This document shows, piece by piece, positions 7,867 through 16,879 of a stretch of 64,000 bases of DNA (the first letter of the stretch is position 1; every line of letters begins with the position of its first letter). The position numbers and the translations under genes are program-made. The DNA is from Croceimicrobium sp963974215 (lineage in GTDB: Bacteria; Bacteroidota; Bacteroidia; Flavobacteriales; Schleiferiaceae), in the NCBI GenBank assembly GCA_963974215.1, contig CAXBBL010000004.1, positions 1 to 64,000 on the forward strand, written 5' to 3'. The notes under the pieces are model-generated. The model searched no databases. It had not been told where the DNA came from and was given only the letters and a program-made list of their open reading frames with translations.

Positions 7867-10053
7867 ATGGCTACATTAGAGCGTATAAGACAACGTTCCG
7901 GACTTCTTCTCATCGTTATAGGATTAGCGATGCTTGCATTTATCCTAACTGACCTTTTAGGATCAGGTAATTCTATGTTACGCAACGATGCGAATGTAGT
8001 AGGGGAAGTAAACGGTTCTGAAATTGACATCAGAGATTTCAATATTAGAATGGATGAGCGTTTAGCTTTAATTCAACAACAAAATCCGCAACAAGCTGCG
8101 GGTATTAGTCGCATCATGTTGGCGGATCAAATTTGGAGAGAGTACCAAGAAGAAATCCTTTTAGGAGCGAATTATGACGAGTTGGGCTTAGCCGTAAATG
8201 ACTTAGAGTTATTTCAACGTATTACTAAAAATCCGCAGGTTAAAAGTCAAGAGGGTTTTAAAGATAAGGTAACTGGTAAATTTAGTACTGCGCAATTAAA
8301 GCAATACATCCAAACTATCGAGGATAACGTGAATAACGATCCACAAGCTGCTGCAGCATTCCAACAGTGGATTAATTTTGAGAATGGTACCCGCGAAGAA
8401 GCATTGCGCAATAAATACCTTTATGCTGTGCGTAAAGGTTTATATATGCCCTCAGCTTTAGCTAAAGCAGATTATAATCGCCGAAACGAATTGAGTACAA
8501 TTCAATATTTAGGCATAGAGTATAGCACTGTAGCCGATTCTACATTAGAAGTAAGCGATAGTGAATTAAAGTCCTACTACAAGAAAAATAGCGATGATTT
8601 TAAAAGTGAAGGAACGCGTGATATCGCTTTCGTTAACTTCCCCGTTCAGCCTTCTGCAAAAGATCGCAGTGATTTGAAAAATGAATTACAAGAATACTTA
8701 ACAGATCAAATCATTACTGTTAGAGGTAGAACCGACACCTTAGTTAGTTTTGCGAATACTGAAGATGATTCATCTTACGCAGTTGGTCGCTCTGATTTAA
8801 ATGTTGCGGCGGCTTACTATGAAAAAGATGCCTTAACCGCACCAATGGATTCTATTTTATTTGAGCAAGAAGAAGGTTATATCTACGGACCCTACGAAGA
8901 AAATGGAGTTTTTGCCCTAGCCAAAATTAGCGACATTGCTTATGTCCCAGATTCTGTAAAAGCACGTCATATTCTCTTGAGTTACCAAGGAGCGGGTAAT
9001 GGCCGTTCAGAGTCTACTCGTGCGCCACAAGATGCTAAGAATTTAGCCGATAGCCTTTTAAAAGTGGTTAGTACAGATAGCACGCAGTTTAGCGCTTTAG
9101 CCAAGCAATATTCCGATGATCCAGGATCAGGTTTAAAAGGTGGTGACTTAGGTTGGTTTAGCCAAGGTCAAATGGTTGCTCCTTTCAACAAGTTCTGTTT
9201 TTTTAACGAAAAAGGAGATATTGGCCTTGTATTTTCCCAGTTTGGTTTCCACATTATCCAAATTCAAGATCAGAAGGGTTCTAACAAATCTTTGAAACTA
9301 GTTAAAATTCAACGTCAAATTGAAGCAAGTGACGCAACGCGTGATAGTATTTACGACCTCGCCTCTAAGTTTGCTGCTGAGGCTAATGCCGAAGGCGCAG
9401 ATTTCGCAGAGGTTGCCTCTAACTTAGGCTATAGTGCACGTCCAGCGGCTAATATTTCCGTGTTCCAAGAAAGTATTTTAGGAATTGGTCAAAATCGTGA
9501 GGTAGTACGTTGGTTGCACAATGAAGAAACTTCTTTAGGAGCAATTCAATTATTCAATCAAGATAATAACGCTTTCTTAGTTACTCAGTTAACACAAATC
9601 CAACCCGAAGGAACTCTACCTTTTGAGATGGTTAAAGAACGTATTACTCCTTTAGTTCGCAAAGAGAAAAAAGGTGAAATTTTAAGCGAGAAGCTGAAGG
9701 CCGCTCAATCAAGCCAAAGCGATTTTGCTGCAATTGCAGCTGATTTAGGAGTACAGATTAAAAATCAAGGAATTAATTTTTCTACCGCTAACCTTACTGG
9801 ATTTGGCAACGAACCAAAGGTTATTGGTGCTGCCACTAGCTTAGCATTAAATACAATTTCAGCGCCGATTATTGGCGAGAGAGGGGTGTATTTAGTAAAA
9901 GTTAACTCTAGAACGGATGCCGAAGAATTAAGTGGCTACGAGTCAGAGCAAATTAGAATTGAAACTGAAATGGTGAATTTAGCCGCTCAGAAAGTATTCG
10001 AGTCGATTCAAAACTCGGCCGAGATTACCGATAACCGCCCTAAGTTCTACTAG
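7867..10053 (+). CDS. SurA N-domain / parvulin-type peptidyl-prolyl isomerase (PpiD-like)
   Basis: A 728-aa membrane-anchored folding factor that would act on outer-membrane proteins in the periplasm. The start ATG 7867 gives MATLERIRQRSG followed by one transmembrane helix (LLLIVIGLAMLAFILTDLL), the PpiD layout. The SurA_N-like helical part (about residues 30-200) is followed by a parvulin domain at about 370-480: KARHILLSY, then FSALAKQYSDDPGSGLKGGDLGWFSQGQMV and GFHIIQI. A long C-terminal helical region follows. The reading frame is open further upstream, but only this start gives a sensible anchor. A rho-independent terminator follows. Confidence 0.87.
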   Translation: MATLERIRQRSGLLLIVIGLAMLAFILTDLLGSGNSMLRNDANVVGEVNGSEIDIRDFNIRMDERLALIQQQNPQQAAGISRIMLADQIWREYQEEILLGANYDELGLAVNDLELFQRITKNPQVKSQEGFKDKVTGKFSTAQLKQYIQTIEDNVNNDPQAAAAFQQWINFENGTREEALRNKYLYAVRKGLYMPSALAKADYNRRNELSTIQYLGIEYSTVADSTLEVSDSELKSYYKKNSDDFKSEGTRDIAFVNFPVQPSAKDRSDLKNELQEYLTDQIITVRGRTDTLVSFANTEDDSSYAVGRSDLNVAAAYYEKDALTAPMDSILFEQEEGYIYGPYEENGVFALAKISDIAYVPDSVKARHILLSYQGAGNGRSESTRAPQDAKNLADSLLKVVSTDSTQFSALAKQYSDDPGSGLKGGDLGWFSQGQMVAPFNKFCFFNEKGDIGLVFSQFGFHIIQIQDQKGSNKSLKLVKIQRQIEASDATRDSIYDLASKFAAEANAEGADFAEVASNLGYSARPAANISVFQESILGIGQNREVVRWLHNEETSLGAIQLFNQDNNAFLVTQLTQIQPEGTLPFEMVKERITPLVRKEKKGEILSEKLKAAQSSQSDFAAIAADLGVQIKNQGINFSTANLTGFGNEPKVIGAATSLALNTISAPIIGERGVYLVKVNSRTDAEELSGYESEQIRIETEMVNLAAQKVFESIQNSAEITDNRPKFY

Positions 10054-10070
10054 AACAAAAATTTTTAATA

Positions 10071-10102
10071 AAAAAGCCATCCTGTTGGGTGGCTTTTTTT
10101 TT
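10071..10102 (+). terminator. Rho-independent terminator after the PpiD-like gene
   Basis: The stem GCCATCC / GGGTGGC (one T-G pair) has the loop TGTT. It is preceded by an A-run and followed by nine T residues, 18 bp past the stop codon. Confidence 0.85.
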
Positions 10103-10118
10103 GGAAAAAAGCATCTCT

Positions 10119-10152
10119 TTTGCTTAAAGCGGAATTAGCTTAGTTATTTTTG
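10119..10152 (+). promoter_or_regulatory. Candidate Bacteroidota-type promoter for the S46 peptidase gene
   Basis: A TTTG at 10119-10122 lies 22 bp before TATTTTTG at 10145-10152, which fits the Bacteroidota -7 word TAnnTTTG exactly. The spacer is slightly longer than the usual 19. The ATG is 20 bp downstream, and a terminator closes the previous unit, so a promoter is expected here. Confidence 0.45.
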
Positions 10153-10172
10153 TGTACGTATAAAATTTTAGA

Positions 10173-12383
10173 ATGAAAAAAGTATATCTATTAGTTCTTA
10201 GTATCACCCTTTCTTTTACGGCATTAGCGCGCGAAGGAATGTGGTTACCGCAGCTGTTAGCGCAGCTCAATTATTCCGAAATGCAGCGCATGGGCTTGCA
10301 AATTAGTGCCGATGATATTTACAGTGTAAACCAGTCTTCCCTTAAGGATGCTATAGTTCATTTTAATGGAGGTTGTACCGGCGAATTAATTAGCAGCAAA
10401 GGATTGCTACTTACTAATCATCATTGTGGCTATAGTATGATTCAATCGCACTCTACCTTAGAAAAAAACTATTTGAAAGATGGTTTTTGGGCTATGAATC
10501 AGGCGGAGGAATTGGCGAACCCTGGAGTATTTGCTTCAATCGTGAAAGCATTAGAGGACGTTAGTAATCAGGTATTGATGGGTGTTAACCAGAACATGTC
10601 TGCTGAAGAGCGGGAAAAAACCATAGCGGCCAATATTAAAGCAATTTTGGAAGAGCAAAAGGAGGCCAAGCCGAACTTAGATTTTGAGATCAAAGACTTT
10701 TTCTTTGGTAATCAATACCTATTAATTAGCAAAGCTATATACCGCGATGTGCGTTTGGTGGGCGCACCTCCAAGTAGTATCGGAAAATATGGTGCCGATA
10801 CCGACAATTGGGTTTGGCCTCGTCATACAGGCGATTTCTCCATTTTTCGCTTGTATGCAGATGCGAATAATGAAGCTGCCGAATACGATGTGAACAATGT
10901 TCCTTACACGCCAGCCCAGCATTTAAAAGTGAATATTGCTGGTACTAATGATGGAGACTTTACCATGGTTTATGGTTACCCAGGAAGTACCCAACAATAT
11001 TTACCCGCTTCAGAAGTAAATAATATTGTTAGCGAATACAACCCATTTAGAATTTCCATTCGCGATGAAATTTTAGCCATTTTAGATGCCAAGATGCGTG
11101 TGGATGAGGCTACACGGTTAAAGTACGCTAGTAAATATGCACGCATCAGCAACAGCTGGAAAAGATGGAAAGGTGAAATTATTGGCGTAGAAGCTACCAA
11201 TGGTATTATTGAAAAACGCAAGGAGGAAGTGCGCTTTACCAAGGCTTCACGTAAAATTCCTGCTATATCCGAGTATCAGCATTTAGTGCCGGAAATGGTT
11301 ATAGCCTACGAAAAAAGGGTGCCGTTTTACTTGGAGCGTTATGCCTATATAGAAGTTGGGTATTACGGCTTAGAGAGCTTCCGCCATTTATTAGCTTATT
11401 CTCGTTTGGTAGATAATCTTGAAAAGGACGCTTCCGCTGAAGAAAAGCAAAAAGAAGGCGAGCGTTTAGCCAAGCGTTTAGGAGGCTTTATGAAAGATTA
11501 TGATGCGAATTTAGAAGCAGAAGTGGCGCAAAAAATAATCCCGATTTATTTAGATGCCATTAAAACTGATTTGCCCGAAATCATCAATGAGCTCAGAGAA
11601 AAAGACGCCGAGGATAGAGCCGAATATATAAGCAAGTTATTTGCTAAAAGCCCTCTGGCAGATCCAGAGTTTAAAAGTTTATTAGAGACGGATCCGGATA
11701 AGGCGGCCAAGGTTTTACTGAATTCAGAGGCCTATAAATTAAGCCTAGCAATGTATACTCATTTTGTAGCAATTTTAAATCCTGCAGTGGCCGAACAAGA
11801 TGCGGAAATTGAGAAATTGCAGGCAAGTTATGTTAAGGCATTGCAAATTGCCTTTCCGCAAAAAGCAATGTACCCAGATGCCAATAGTACCTTAAGAGTT
11901 TCTTATGGAACGGTTGAGCCATATGATGCGCGCGATGGCGTTGAATATGAGAGCCGTACTTATTTAGAAGGAGTGTTGGAAAAATACGTACCAGGCGATT
12001 ATGAATTTGATTTACCGAGCCGCTTAATAGAACTTTATAATACGAAGGATTATGGCCTTTATGGGGAGAATGGTAAAATGCCAGTTTGTTTTGTGGCCAC
12101 AAACCATACTACTGGGGGAAACTCCGGTAGCCCAGTATTGAATGCATACGGTGAGCTTATTGGTTTAAATTTTGATCGCGCTTGGGAAGGAGTGATGAGT
12201 GATATGTACTTTGATACGCGCCGTTGTCGTAATATCATGGTTGACTTACGTTACGTCCTTTTTATCGTCGACAAATTTGCAGGAGCAGGGTATTTAGTAG
12301 ACGAAATGGACTTGGTTACAGAAAGTGTAGCTTCACGGGTTGCAGCTGCCAAAGTAGCTGAGGATGCACTGATGGAAGAATAA
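10173..12383 (+). CDS. S46 family dipeptidyl-peptidase, Asp/Glu-specific DPP11 type
   Basis: A secreted or periplasmic serine peptidase that removes dipeptides from peptides, allowing growth on protein. It has a signal peptide (MKKVYLLVLSITLSFTALA) and 736 aa, typical for S46. The chymotrypsin-like triad is visible: His in TNHHCGYS, Asp in DNWVWPRHTGDFS and Ser651 in TGGNSGSP. Specificity: in P. gingivalis DPP11, Ser655 is followed 18 residues later by Arg673, which binds acidic P1 side chains, while DPP7 has Gly. Here Arg669 (in LNFDRAWEG) lies 18 residues after Ser651, so acidic specificity is predicted. Monocistronic, between two terminators. Confidence 0.92.
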   Translation: MKKVYLLVLSITLSFTALAREGMWLPQLLAQLNYSEMQRMGLQISADDIYSVNQSSLKDAIVHFNGGCTGELISSKGLLLTNHHCGYSMIQSHSTLEKNYLKDGFWAMNQAEELANPGVFASIVKALEDVSNQVLMGVNQNMSAEEREKTIAANIKAILEEQKEAKPNLDFEIKDFFFGNQYLLISKAIYRDVRLVGAPPSSIGKYGADTDNWVWPRHTGDFSIFRLYADANNEAAEYDVNNVPYTPAQHLKVNIAGTNDGDFTMVYGYPGSTQQYLPASEVNNIVSEYNPFRISIRDEILAILDAKMRVDEATRLKYASKYARISNSWKRWKGEIIGVEATNGIIEKRKEEVRFTKASRKIPAISEYQHLVPEMVIAYEKRVPFYLERYAYIEVGYYGLESFRHLLAYSRLVDNLEKDASAEEKQKEGERLAKRLGGFMKDYDANLEAEVAQKIIPIYLDAIKTDLPEIINELREKDAEDRAEYISKLFAKSPLADPEFKSLLETDPDKAAKVLLNSEAYKLSLAMYTHFVAILNPAVAEQDAEIEKLQASYVKALQIAFPQKAMYPDANSTLRVSYGTVEPYDARDGVEYESRTYLEGVLEKYVPGDYEFDLPSRLIELYNTKDYGLYGENGKMPVCFVATNHTTGGNSGSPVLNAYGELIGLNFDRAWEGVMSDMYFDTRRCRNIMVDLRYVLFIVDKFAGAGYLVDEMDLVTESVASRVAAAKVAEDALMEE

Positions 12384-12416
12384 AAGAATCAGGGCAGAAG
12401 CCCAATTCTAAAATAT

Positions 12417-12454
12417 AAAAAAGCGGCTCGGTTAAAACTTTGCCGCTTTTTTTA
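12417..12454 (+). terminator. Rho-independent terminator after the S46 peptidase gene
   Basis: An AAAAGCGGC / GCCGCTTTT stem has a loop of about 14 nt and a trailing T-run, starting about 34 bp after the stop codon. Confidence 0.8.
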
Positions 12455-12600
12455 TTTCAATTTTTAAGGAGTGATAAGATTAACTTAGGAGTGTTCGCCG
12501 TGAAATTAGGCCTCAGACCTATTATAATTAGTGGGTTTTAAGCCAAGGCGCTGAAGCAATAGCGAACGATGGTAAACAGTTAAGGTCTAAAAAACTATTC

Positions 12601-12710
12601 CTGCTAAAGGGCTTAGAGGTTTTTTCAACTAAAAGTAAAAATCTTGCATCTGGCGCAATTGCGGTAGCCTACTACTGCTTCACAATCTAGATTAGTCTTT
12701 TCCATTTATT
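12601..12710. repeat. Dispersed intergenic repeat, copy A
   Basis: This occupies most of the 361-bp spacer between the S46 peptidase and DsbA-family genes. A 50-nt core (12640-12689) aligns without gaps to cores at 57226-57275 and 62538-62587, sharing AATCTTG, a CTGC-rich middle and TCACAATC-like end. Similarity runs on both sides (TTCAACTAAA before, a TTTT tract after). Copy A is the most diverged in the middle. No open frame is conserved among copies, so this is a noncoding element or RNA rather than a gene. Confidence 0.6.
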
Positions 12711-12744
12711 GAACTCGAAGCATTATTTTTAGGTTGAACTTAGC

Positions 12745-13383
12745 TTAATTTATAGTCAAACTCATTTGAAGTAAATTTTTCTCTAAACTTTCATAATCCG
12801 TAAAACCACGTGCTAATAAGTAGGCCTTGTCTTTTTCTTGTAATATAACTGCGGGAAATCCTGCAATGCCCCATTTACGGACTATGGCAAATTCTTCTTT
12901 AACCAACTCCAAGCGATCTTTATCTACCATCAACTTCATAAAGTCTTCCGCATTCATGCCAAAATCTTCTGCACAATGGCCGTAGGTTTTAGCCGAAGCA
13001 GGTTCTAAGCCTTCTTGATAAAATGCCTCTTGCATGCGACTGGCAAATTGTACTGCATTATCGGGCTGATAGGTCCGGAAAGCAGCCAAGGCTAATGCGC
13101 CTGGTAAAGAGCTTAGAATAGCATCACCCTTTTCTTGTAAAGCATAAAATTCAGGACTAAATGGCTGCCCGCTCATTTCTTCAATACGTTTAAATGTATC
13201 TACTATTTCTGGGGCTAAATCCCTTATGGGACCTTCGCGGTCGCCGATTACCATGCCTCCAGACATTACCCTAAAGTCAATTTGATCTTTATACTCTTCT
13301 TGCAATTTTTTGATATTTGGGCTAAAGCCATAACACCAACTGCATAACACATCAAAAACATAGTATATAACTGGTCTTTCCAT
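12745..13383 (-). CDS. DsbA-family (FrnE-like) thiol oxidoreductase
   Basis: A 212-aa thioredoxin-fold protein with the alpha-helical insert of the DsbA/FrnE family. The redox motif CSWC follows the first strand (YYVFDVLCSWCYGFSP, residues 7-22), and the cis-Pro loop is GIAGFPAVIL near the C-terminus. It has no signal peptide, so it is cytoplasmic like FrnE relatives, with a thiol-exchange or stress role. The last six codons fall inside a sequence that also occurs at 62623-62642 in noncoding DNA, suggesting that the C-terminus was reshaped by a repeat. Confidence 0.83.
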   Translation of the reverse strand: MERPVIYYVFDVLCSWCYGFSPNIKKLQEEYKDQIDFRVMSGGMVIGDREGPIRDLAPEIVDTFKRIEEMSGQPFSPEFYALQEKGDAILSSLPGALALAAFRTYQPDNAVQFASRMQEAFYQEGLEPASAKTYGHCAEDFGMNAEDFMKLMVDKDRLELVKEEFAIVRKWGIAGFPAVILQEKDKAYLLARGFTDYESLEKNLLQMSLTIN

Positions 13384-13500
13384 TGGATATTGAAAATTAG
13401 TAGTTGTTGATTTCTTTGTTACTGATACACAGGGTTTAGAAATATTATTATTTCTTGTATATTCGCTTAAAGGAAATCGGTAAAATTAGCTTTAAGTGAA

Positions 13501-13538
13501 CCCGCAAAGTACTAAAGCACCCGCAAAGTACTAAAGGA
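13501..13538. repeat. Two-copy 19-bp tandem repeat
   Basis: The unit CCCGCAAAGTACTAAAG plus two bases occurs twice in immediate succession (13501-13519 and 13520-13538); the only differences fall in the final two bases. It is intergenic, between the dsbA-like gene and a small open frame. It could be a pair of regulator half-sites or replication slippage. Confidence 0.7.
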
Positions 13539-13585
13539 CACAGCTTAAAAGAAACCAGTTTTTAAATTCTGTAAAAGGGTGATAA

Positions 13586-13759
13586 ATGAAATCAACAATG
13601 GACACAATTAAGGGCTTCTCAATGGACCTAGATTTTGGAGTGTATTTAGACTCCGAAATGATTATGAGTCTTCACGGACATGAGAGCTTGTCTACTTTAA
13701 AAGTTCAGCAAAAATCTTTTATACCTTCGGTGGAGGTATCCAATGAGCTGTACTTTTAA
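13586..13759 (+). CDS. Possible small protein, 57 aa
   Basis: A short open frame starting ATG at 13586 in a 429-bp spacer. The translation begins MKSTMDTIKGFSMDL and ends VEVSNELYF. It is acidic to neutral, without a membrane helix or signal peptide. It lies 71 bp before the hybrid histidine kinase in the same orientation. Composition is protein-like and the stop is natural, but no family is recognised and length alone is weak evidence. It could be a small partner of the kinase or chance. Confidence 0.35.
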   Translation: MKSTMDTIKGFSMDLDFGVYLDSEMIMSLHGHESLSTLKVQQKSFIPSVEVSNELYF

Positions 13760-13830
13760 ATATCTTCGCTTCAAATTCTGAAACAAGCTCAACATAATAC
13801 TAAATTAGAATTTTGCCAAATTCTGCATTG

Positions 13831-15549
13831 ATGAATCAAATCGAAGATTTAAATCACGCTTTAGAAGAAGAACGAGCAAAAGTGTTGAAGCTAGAAAGGG
13901 ATTATGCCCAAAGTAAAGCGGAGCTTTTGCAGTGTCGGAAAGAGTTACAGTCTTTAGATCAGAGAGCTAATGAAAGGCTAAATGCCAGTATAACGGCTTT
14001 GCGTCGTCATCGTAATTTTTACGAAAGCATTCTTAATAATGTTCCAGCCGAAATTGTAGTTGCCGATAGTCAGTTCAAATTCATCTATATAAATCCAAGA
14101 GTAGAGGAGAAAGAGGAAATTCGCGATTATTTAATTGGTCGCGATGACTTTGATTTTTGTCGCATTAAAAAAAAGCCAAAATCTATTGCCGAAAATAGGC
14201 AAAGCATGTACCTACAGGTTCAAAAAACTAAGACTTTAAGCGAGTGGGTTGAGGAAGTAGGAGAGGGAGAGGAAAAGAAATTCTTTTTACGAAGGCTTTT
14301 ACCGGTTTTTGGTGAAGATGAAAATATTGAGCTGTATATAGGCTACGCATTGGAAATAACCGAGAGCGTTCAGTACCGTGAGGAATTGATTAATGCTCGC
14401 GATATTGCACAAAAGGCGACCCTTGCCAAGTCTGAGTTTTTATCAAAAATCAGTCACGAAATACGCACCCCGCTTAATGCCATTATTGGCTTAACCAATA
14501 TTCTCTTTCAGGAAGACCCTAAAACGGAGCAGGTAAATTACTTGCAAGCCATGAAATTTTCGGCCGATACACTTTTAGGTATCGTTAATGAAGTGCTAGA
14601 CTTTTCGAAAATAGAAGCGGGTAAACTAAGTTTTGAGAAGATTCCTTTCAACTTAGATCACCTTTTACGCGGCATCGAAAGAACTTTTAGCTTTAAGCTG
14701 AACGAGTTAGGAATCGATTTTAAAATTGAAACTGAAGATGGCATTCCTCCATTTTTAGTAGGAGACCGCGTCAAACTAAATCAGATCTTCTTGAATCTGG
14801 TAGGTAATGCCGTGAAATTCACCAAGCAAGGTGAAATCTTAATAGAAGCAGAAATTGAATCGCAGGACGATAAGAGTATAGAGATACTTTTTGCCGTATC
14901 AGATACCGGGGCGGGAATTGCTGCGGATAAGCTGGAAACAGTGTTTGAAAGTTTCACGCAAGAAAGTGATGATACCACACGAAAATTTGGGGGCACGGGA
15001 TTGGGCTTAACCATCACACGTAAATTTATTGAGGCTCAAGGGGGAAAGATTTGGTTAGAAAGTAAAGCGGGTGAAGGCAGCACCTTCTTTTTTAAACTAA
15101 CTTTTGGCTACGAGTTTGAGCCAAGAGTGGAAAAAGACAATGCTCAATGGTCGAAGAACTTTGACAGCATTAGTAGCAAACGCTTATTGGTGGCGGAAGA
15201 CAACTTGATGAATCAACTGGTTCTACGCAAAATGCTAGAACGCTGGAATCCTTCAATACTATTTGTTGAAAATGGGGTGGAAGCTCTAAAAGCTCTAGAA
15301 TCTGAGTTTTTTGATTTGGTTTTTTTCGACGTGCAAATGCCAATAATGGATGGTATAACGGCGATAGAGTTATGGCGTAAGAAAGAGGCTTTATTAGTGC
15401 AAGATCCCACGCCAGTAGTCGCTCTTACGGCAGATGCGTTTAAAGAGTCACGCGAGCGTGTTTTATTGGCCGGAATGGATGATTTCCTTAGTAAGCCCAT
15501 CGAACTCTCCGAATTAAGAAGGGTTCTGGCAAAGTTTCTTATTGATTAA
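13831..15549 (+). CDS. PAS hybrid histidine kinase with C-terminal receiver
   Basis: A cytosolic two-component sensor of 572 aa from ATG 13831; an in-frame TTG at 13813 is less likely. Order: an N-terminal coiled coil (residues 1-60), a PAS domain (about 65-185, HRNFYESILNNVPAEIVVADSQFKFIYINP), HisKA with SKISHEIRTPLNAIIGL, HATPase with the N-box LNLVGNAVKFT and G-boxes DTGAGI and GGTGLGLTI, then a receiver with an acidic pair in VAEDN, a phospho-Asp in FFDVQMPIMDG and a Lys in SKPI. All catalytic residues are present. No partner regulator is adjacent, so the receiver may pass phosphate to an unlinked phosphotransfer protein. Confidence 0.9.
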   Translation: MNQIEDLNHALEEERAKVLKLERDYAQSKAELLQCRKELQSLDQRANERLNASITALRRHRNFYESILNNVPAEIVVADSQFKFIYINPRVEEKEEIRDYLIGRDDFDFCRIKKKPKSIAENRQSMYLQVQKTKTLSEWVEEVGEGEEKKFFLRRLLPVFGEDENIELYIGYALEITESVQYREELINARDIAQKATLAKSEFLSKISHEIRTPLNAIIGLTNILFQEDPKTEQVNYLQAMKFSADTLLGIVNEVLDFSKIEAGKLSFEKIPFNLDHLLRGIERTFSFKLNELGIDFKIETEDGIPPFLVGDRVKLNQIFLNLVGNAVKFTKQGEILIEAEIESQDDKSIEILFAVSDTGAGIAADKLETVFESFTQESDDTTRKFGGTGLGLTITRKFIEAQGGKIWLESKAGEGSTFFFKLTFGYEFEPRVEKDNAQWSKNFDSISSKRLLVAEDNLMNQLVLRKMLERWNPSILFVENGVEALKALESEFFDLVFFDVQMPIMDGITAIELWRKKEALLVQDPTPVVALTADAFKESRERVLLAGMDDFLSKPIELSELRRVLAKFLID

Positions 15550-15682
15550 GTATGAACCTGATTTGATGGCTAAATCAGACCAAAATCCCCAGTAATTTAA
15601 GTTTTAAGTAGCCACGGAATCTGCTTTTCAAGCAAGAGCGACTAAAAATGTGATGCTCTAACTATAAGTCTAACTTAGGTTT

Positions 15683-16411
15683 TTAACGTCCATCAATAAT
15701 GAAGATTGTTGGTTTCTTCTCAAGGTCAGGTTTATTTGCTTTCCATTCTTGGATTGTCATCGATTTAATTAATTCTGTAGCTAAACTCACCTCACGAGCT
15801 ATACATAAGCGTGTATGCGGATTGCAGTTGCTCATTAAATCGTCAAATAACTTTTCATTACGGTAGGGAGTTTCCATAAAGATTTGACTTTGCCCAGTTT
15901 TACGACTGAGACTTTCCAATTGTTTAATCTTCTTTTTGCGTTCGGAAGCATCCAACTCTAAATAACCAACGAAGGCAAAGTTTTGACCATTCATACCACT
16001 GGCCATCATGGCCATGAAAATGGAAGATGGGCCAACCAAAGGCACTACTCTTATGTTTTTAGAATAGGCGATGTTTACAATTTCGGCTCCTGGATCGGCT
16101 ATACCAGGCGCTCCTGCTTCGGAAATTACTCCCATGTGCTCACCGTTTAAACAAGGCTCTAAATAAGAGGGGTATTCGCTTGGATCGCTGAACTTATTCG
16201 TTACGAAAAAAACTAAATCGCTTTGACTTTTAGCAGGAAAAACCCTTTTAATAAAAGCCCTAGCTGTTTTTTCGTTTTCTACAATATAATGGTCGCAGAG
16301 GTCTAAAACCTTTTTCACCGCTAAAGGCAGCACTTCTAAAGGTTCCACCTCTCCCATCAAAGAGGGAATTAAGTAGAGTTTTCCCGGCGAATCAGAGTGT
16401 TCCATTGTCAA
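15683..16411 (-). CDS. RsmI/YraL-family SAM-dependent methyltransferase
   Basis: A 242-aa tetrapyrrole-methylase-fold enzyme. The RsmI family 2'-O-methylates C1402 of 16S rRNA; the Bacteroidota paralogue here is shorter and less typical. Motifs are GKLYLIPSLMGE at the N-terminus, VISEAGAPGIADPGAEIV (the GxPxxxDPG loop) and VPLVGPSSIFMAMMASGM. The start overlaps the phosphatase gene upstream by 20 bp; an internal ATG at residue 3 is an alternative. Linkage with a small tyrosine phosphatase and dnaA is common in Bacteroidota. The exact rRNA target is not proven. Confidence 0.8.
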   Translation of the reverse strand: MTMEHSDSPGKLYLIPSLMGEVEPLEVLPLAVKKVLDLCDHYIVENEKTARAFIKRVFPAKSQSDLVFFVTNKFSDPSEYPSYLEPCLNGEHMGVISEAGAPGIADPGAEIVNIAYSKNIRVVPLVGPSSIFMAMMASGMNGQNFAFVGYLELDASERKKKIKQLESLSRKTGQSQIFMETPYRNEKLFDDLMSNCNPHTRLCIAREVSLATELIKSMTIQEWKANKPDLEKKPTIFIIDGR

Positions 16412-16856
16412 TTTTTTCTGCTATTATTTGGGTAGAAGCGTCCAGTAGACGGTAAACTTTTTCAAAGCCTTCATCGCCGCCGTAATAAGGGTCGGGTACG
16501 TCTTGGTTTCCATTAGGGCTTATTTGATTCAGAATGAGGTCTACCTTATCTATGTCCGCCTGATTTCGGGCTAGGGCTTTAACGTTATGAAGATTAGAGT
16601 GATCCATCACAAAGATGTAATCAAAAGCATCGAAATCTTCTACCGAAAACTTGCGGCCTACAAATTTACTTATATCGAGTCCTTTTTTGCGTGCATGCAT
16701 AATAGTTCTGATATCGGGCGCCTCTCCAATATGATAGGCTGCCGTGCCGGCACTATCAACCTCCACCATTCTAGGATTAACCTTAGTCCGGAGTAATCCC
16801 TCTGCTAAGGGGGAGCGACAGATATTTCCTAAACAAACCATTAGTATTTTTTTCAC
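16392..16856 (-). CDS. Low-molecular-weight protein tyrosine phosphatase
   Basis: A 154-aa cytoplasmic phosphatase. The active-site loop CLGNICRS (C-x5-R-S) follows the first strand (residues 8-15). The catalytic Asp lies in DPYYGGDEGFEKVYRLLD near the C-terminus, and DYIFVMDHSN is also typical. The start is GTG 16856, with ATG 16841 as an alternative. It overlaps the methyltransferase gene by 20 bp. Confidence 0.9.
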   Translation of the reverse strand: MKKILMVCLGNICRSPLAEGLLRTKVNPRMVEVDSAGTAAYHIGEAPDIRTIMHARKKGLDISKFVGRKFSVEDFDAFDYIFVMDHSNLHNVKALARNQADIDKVDLILNQISPNGNQDVPDPYYGGDEGFEKVYRLLDASTQIIAEKIDNGTL

Positions 16857-16879
16857 AAGAATTGCATTTAGCTTTCAAG

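Noticed and set aside
13501..13538. Start of a CRISPR array
   Set aside because: Only two directly adjacent 19-bp units, no spacers and no cas genes.
14781..15500. Antisense open frames inside the hybrid kinase gene
   Set aside because: Serine- and arginine-rich, no start context; they are reverse-frame shadows of a strong coding gene.
15550..15682. Fourth copy of the dispersed repeat
   Set aside because: Only a short ACTATAAGTCTAACTTAGG tail resembles the others; the 50-nt core is absent.
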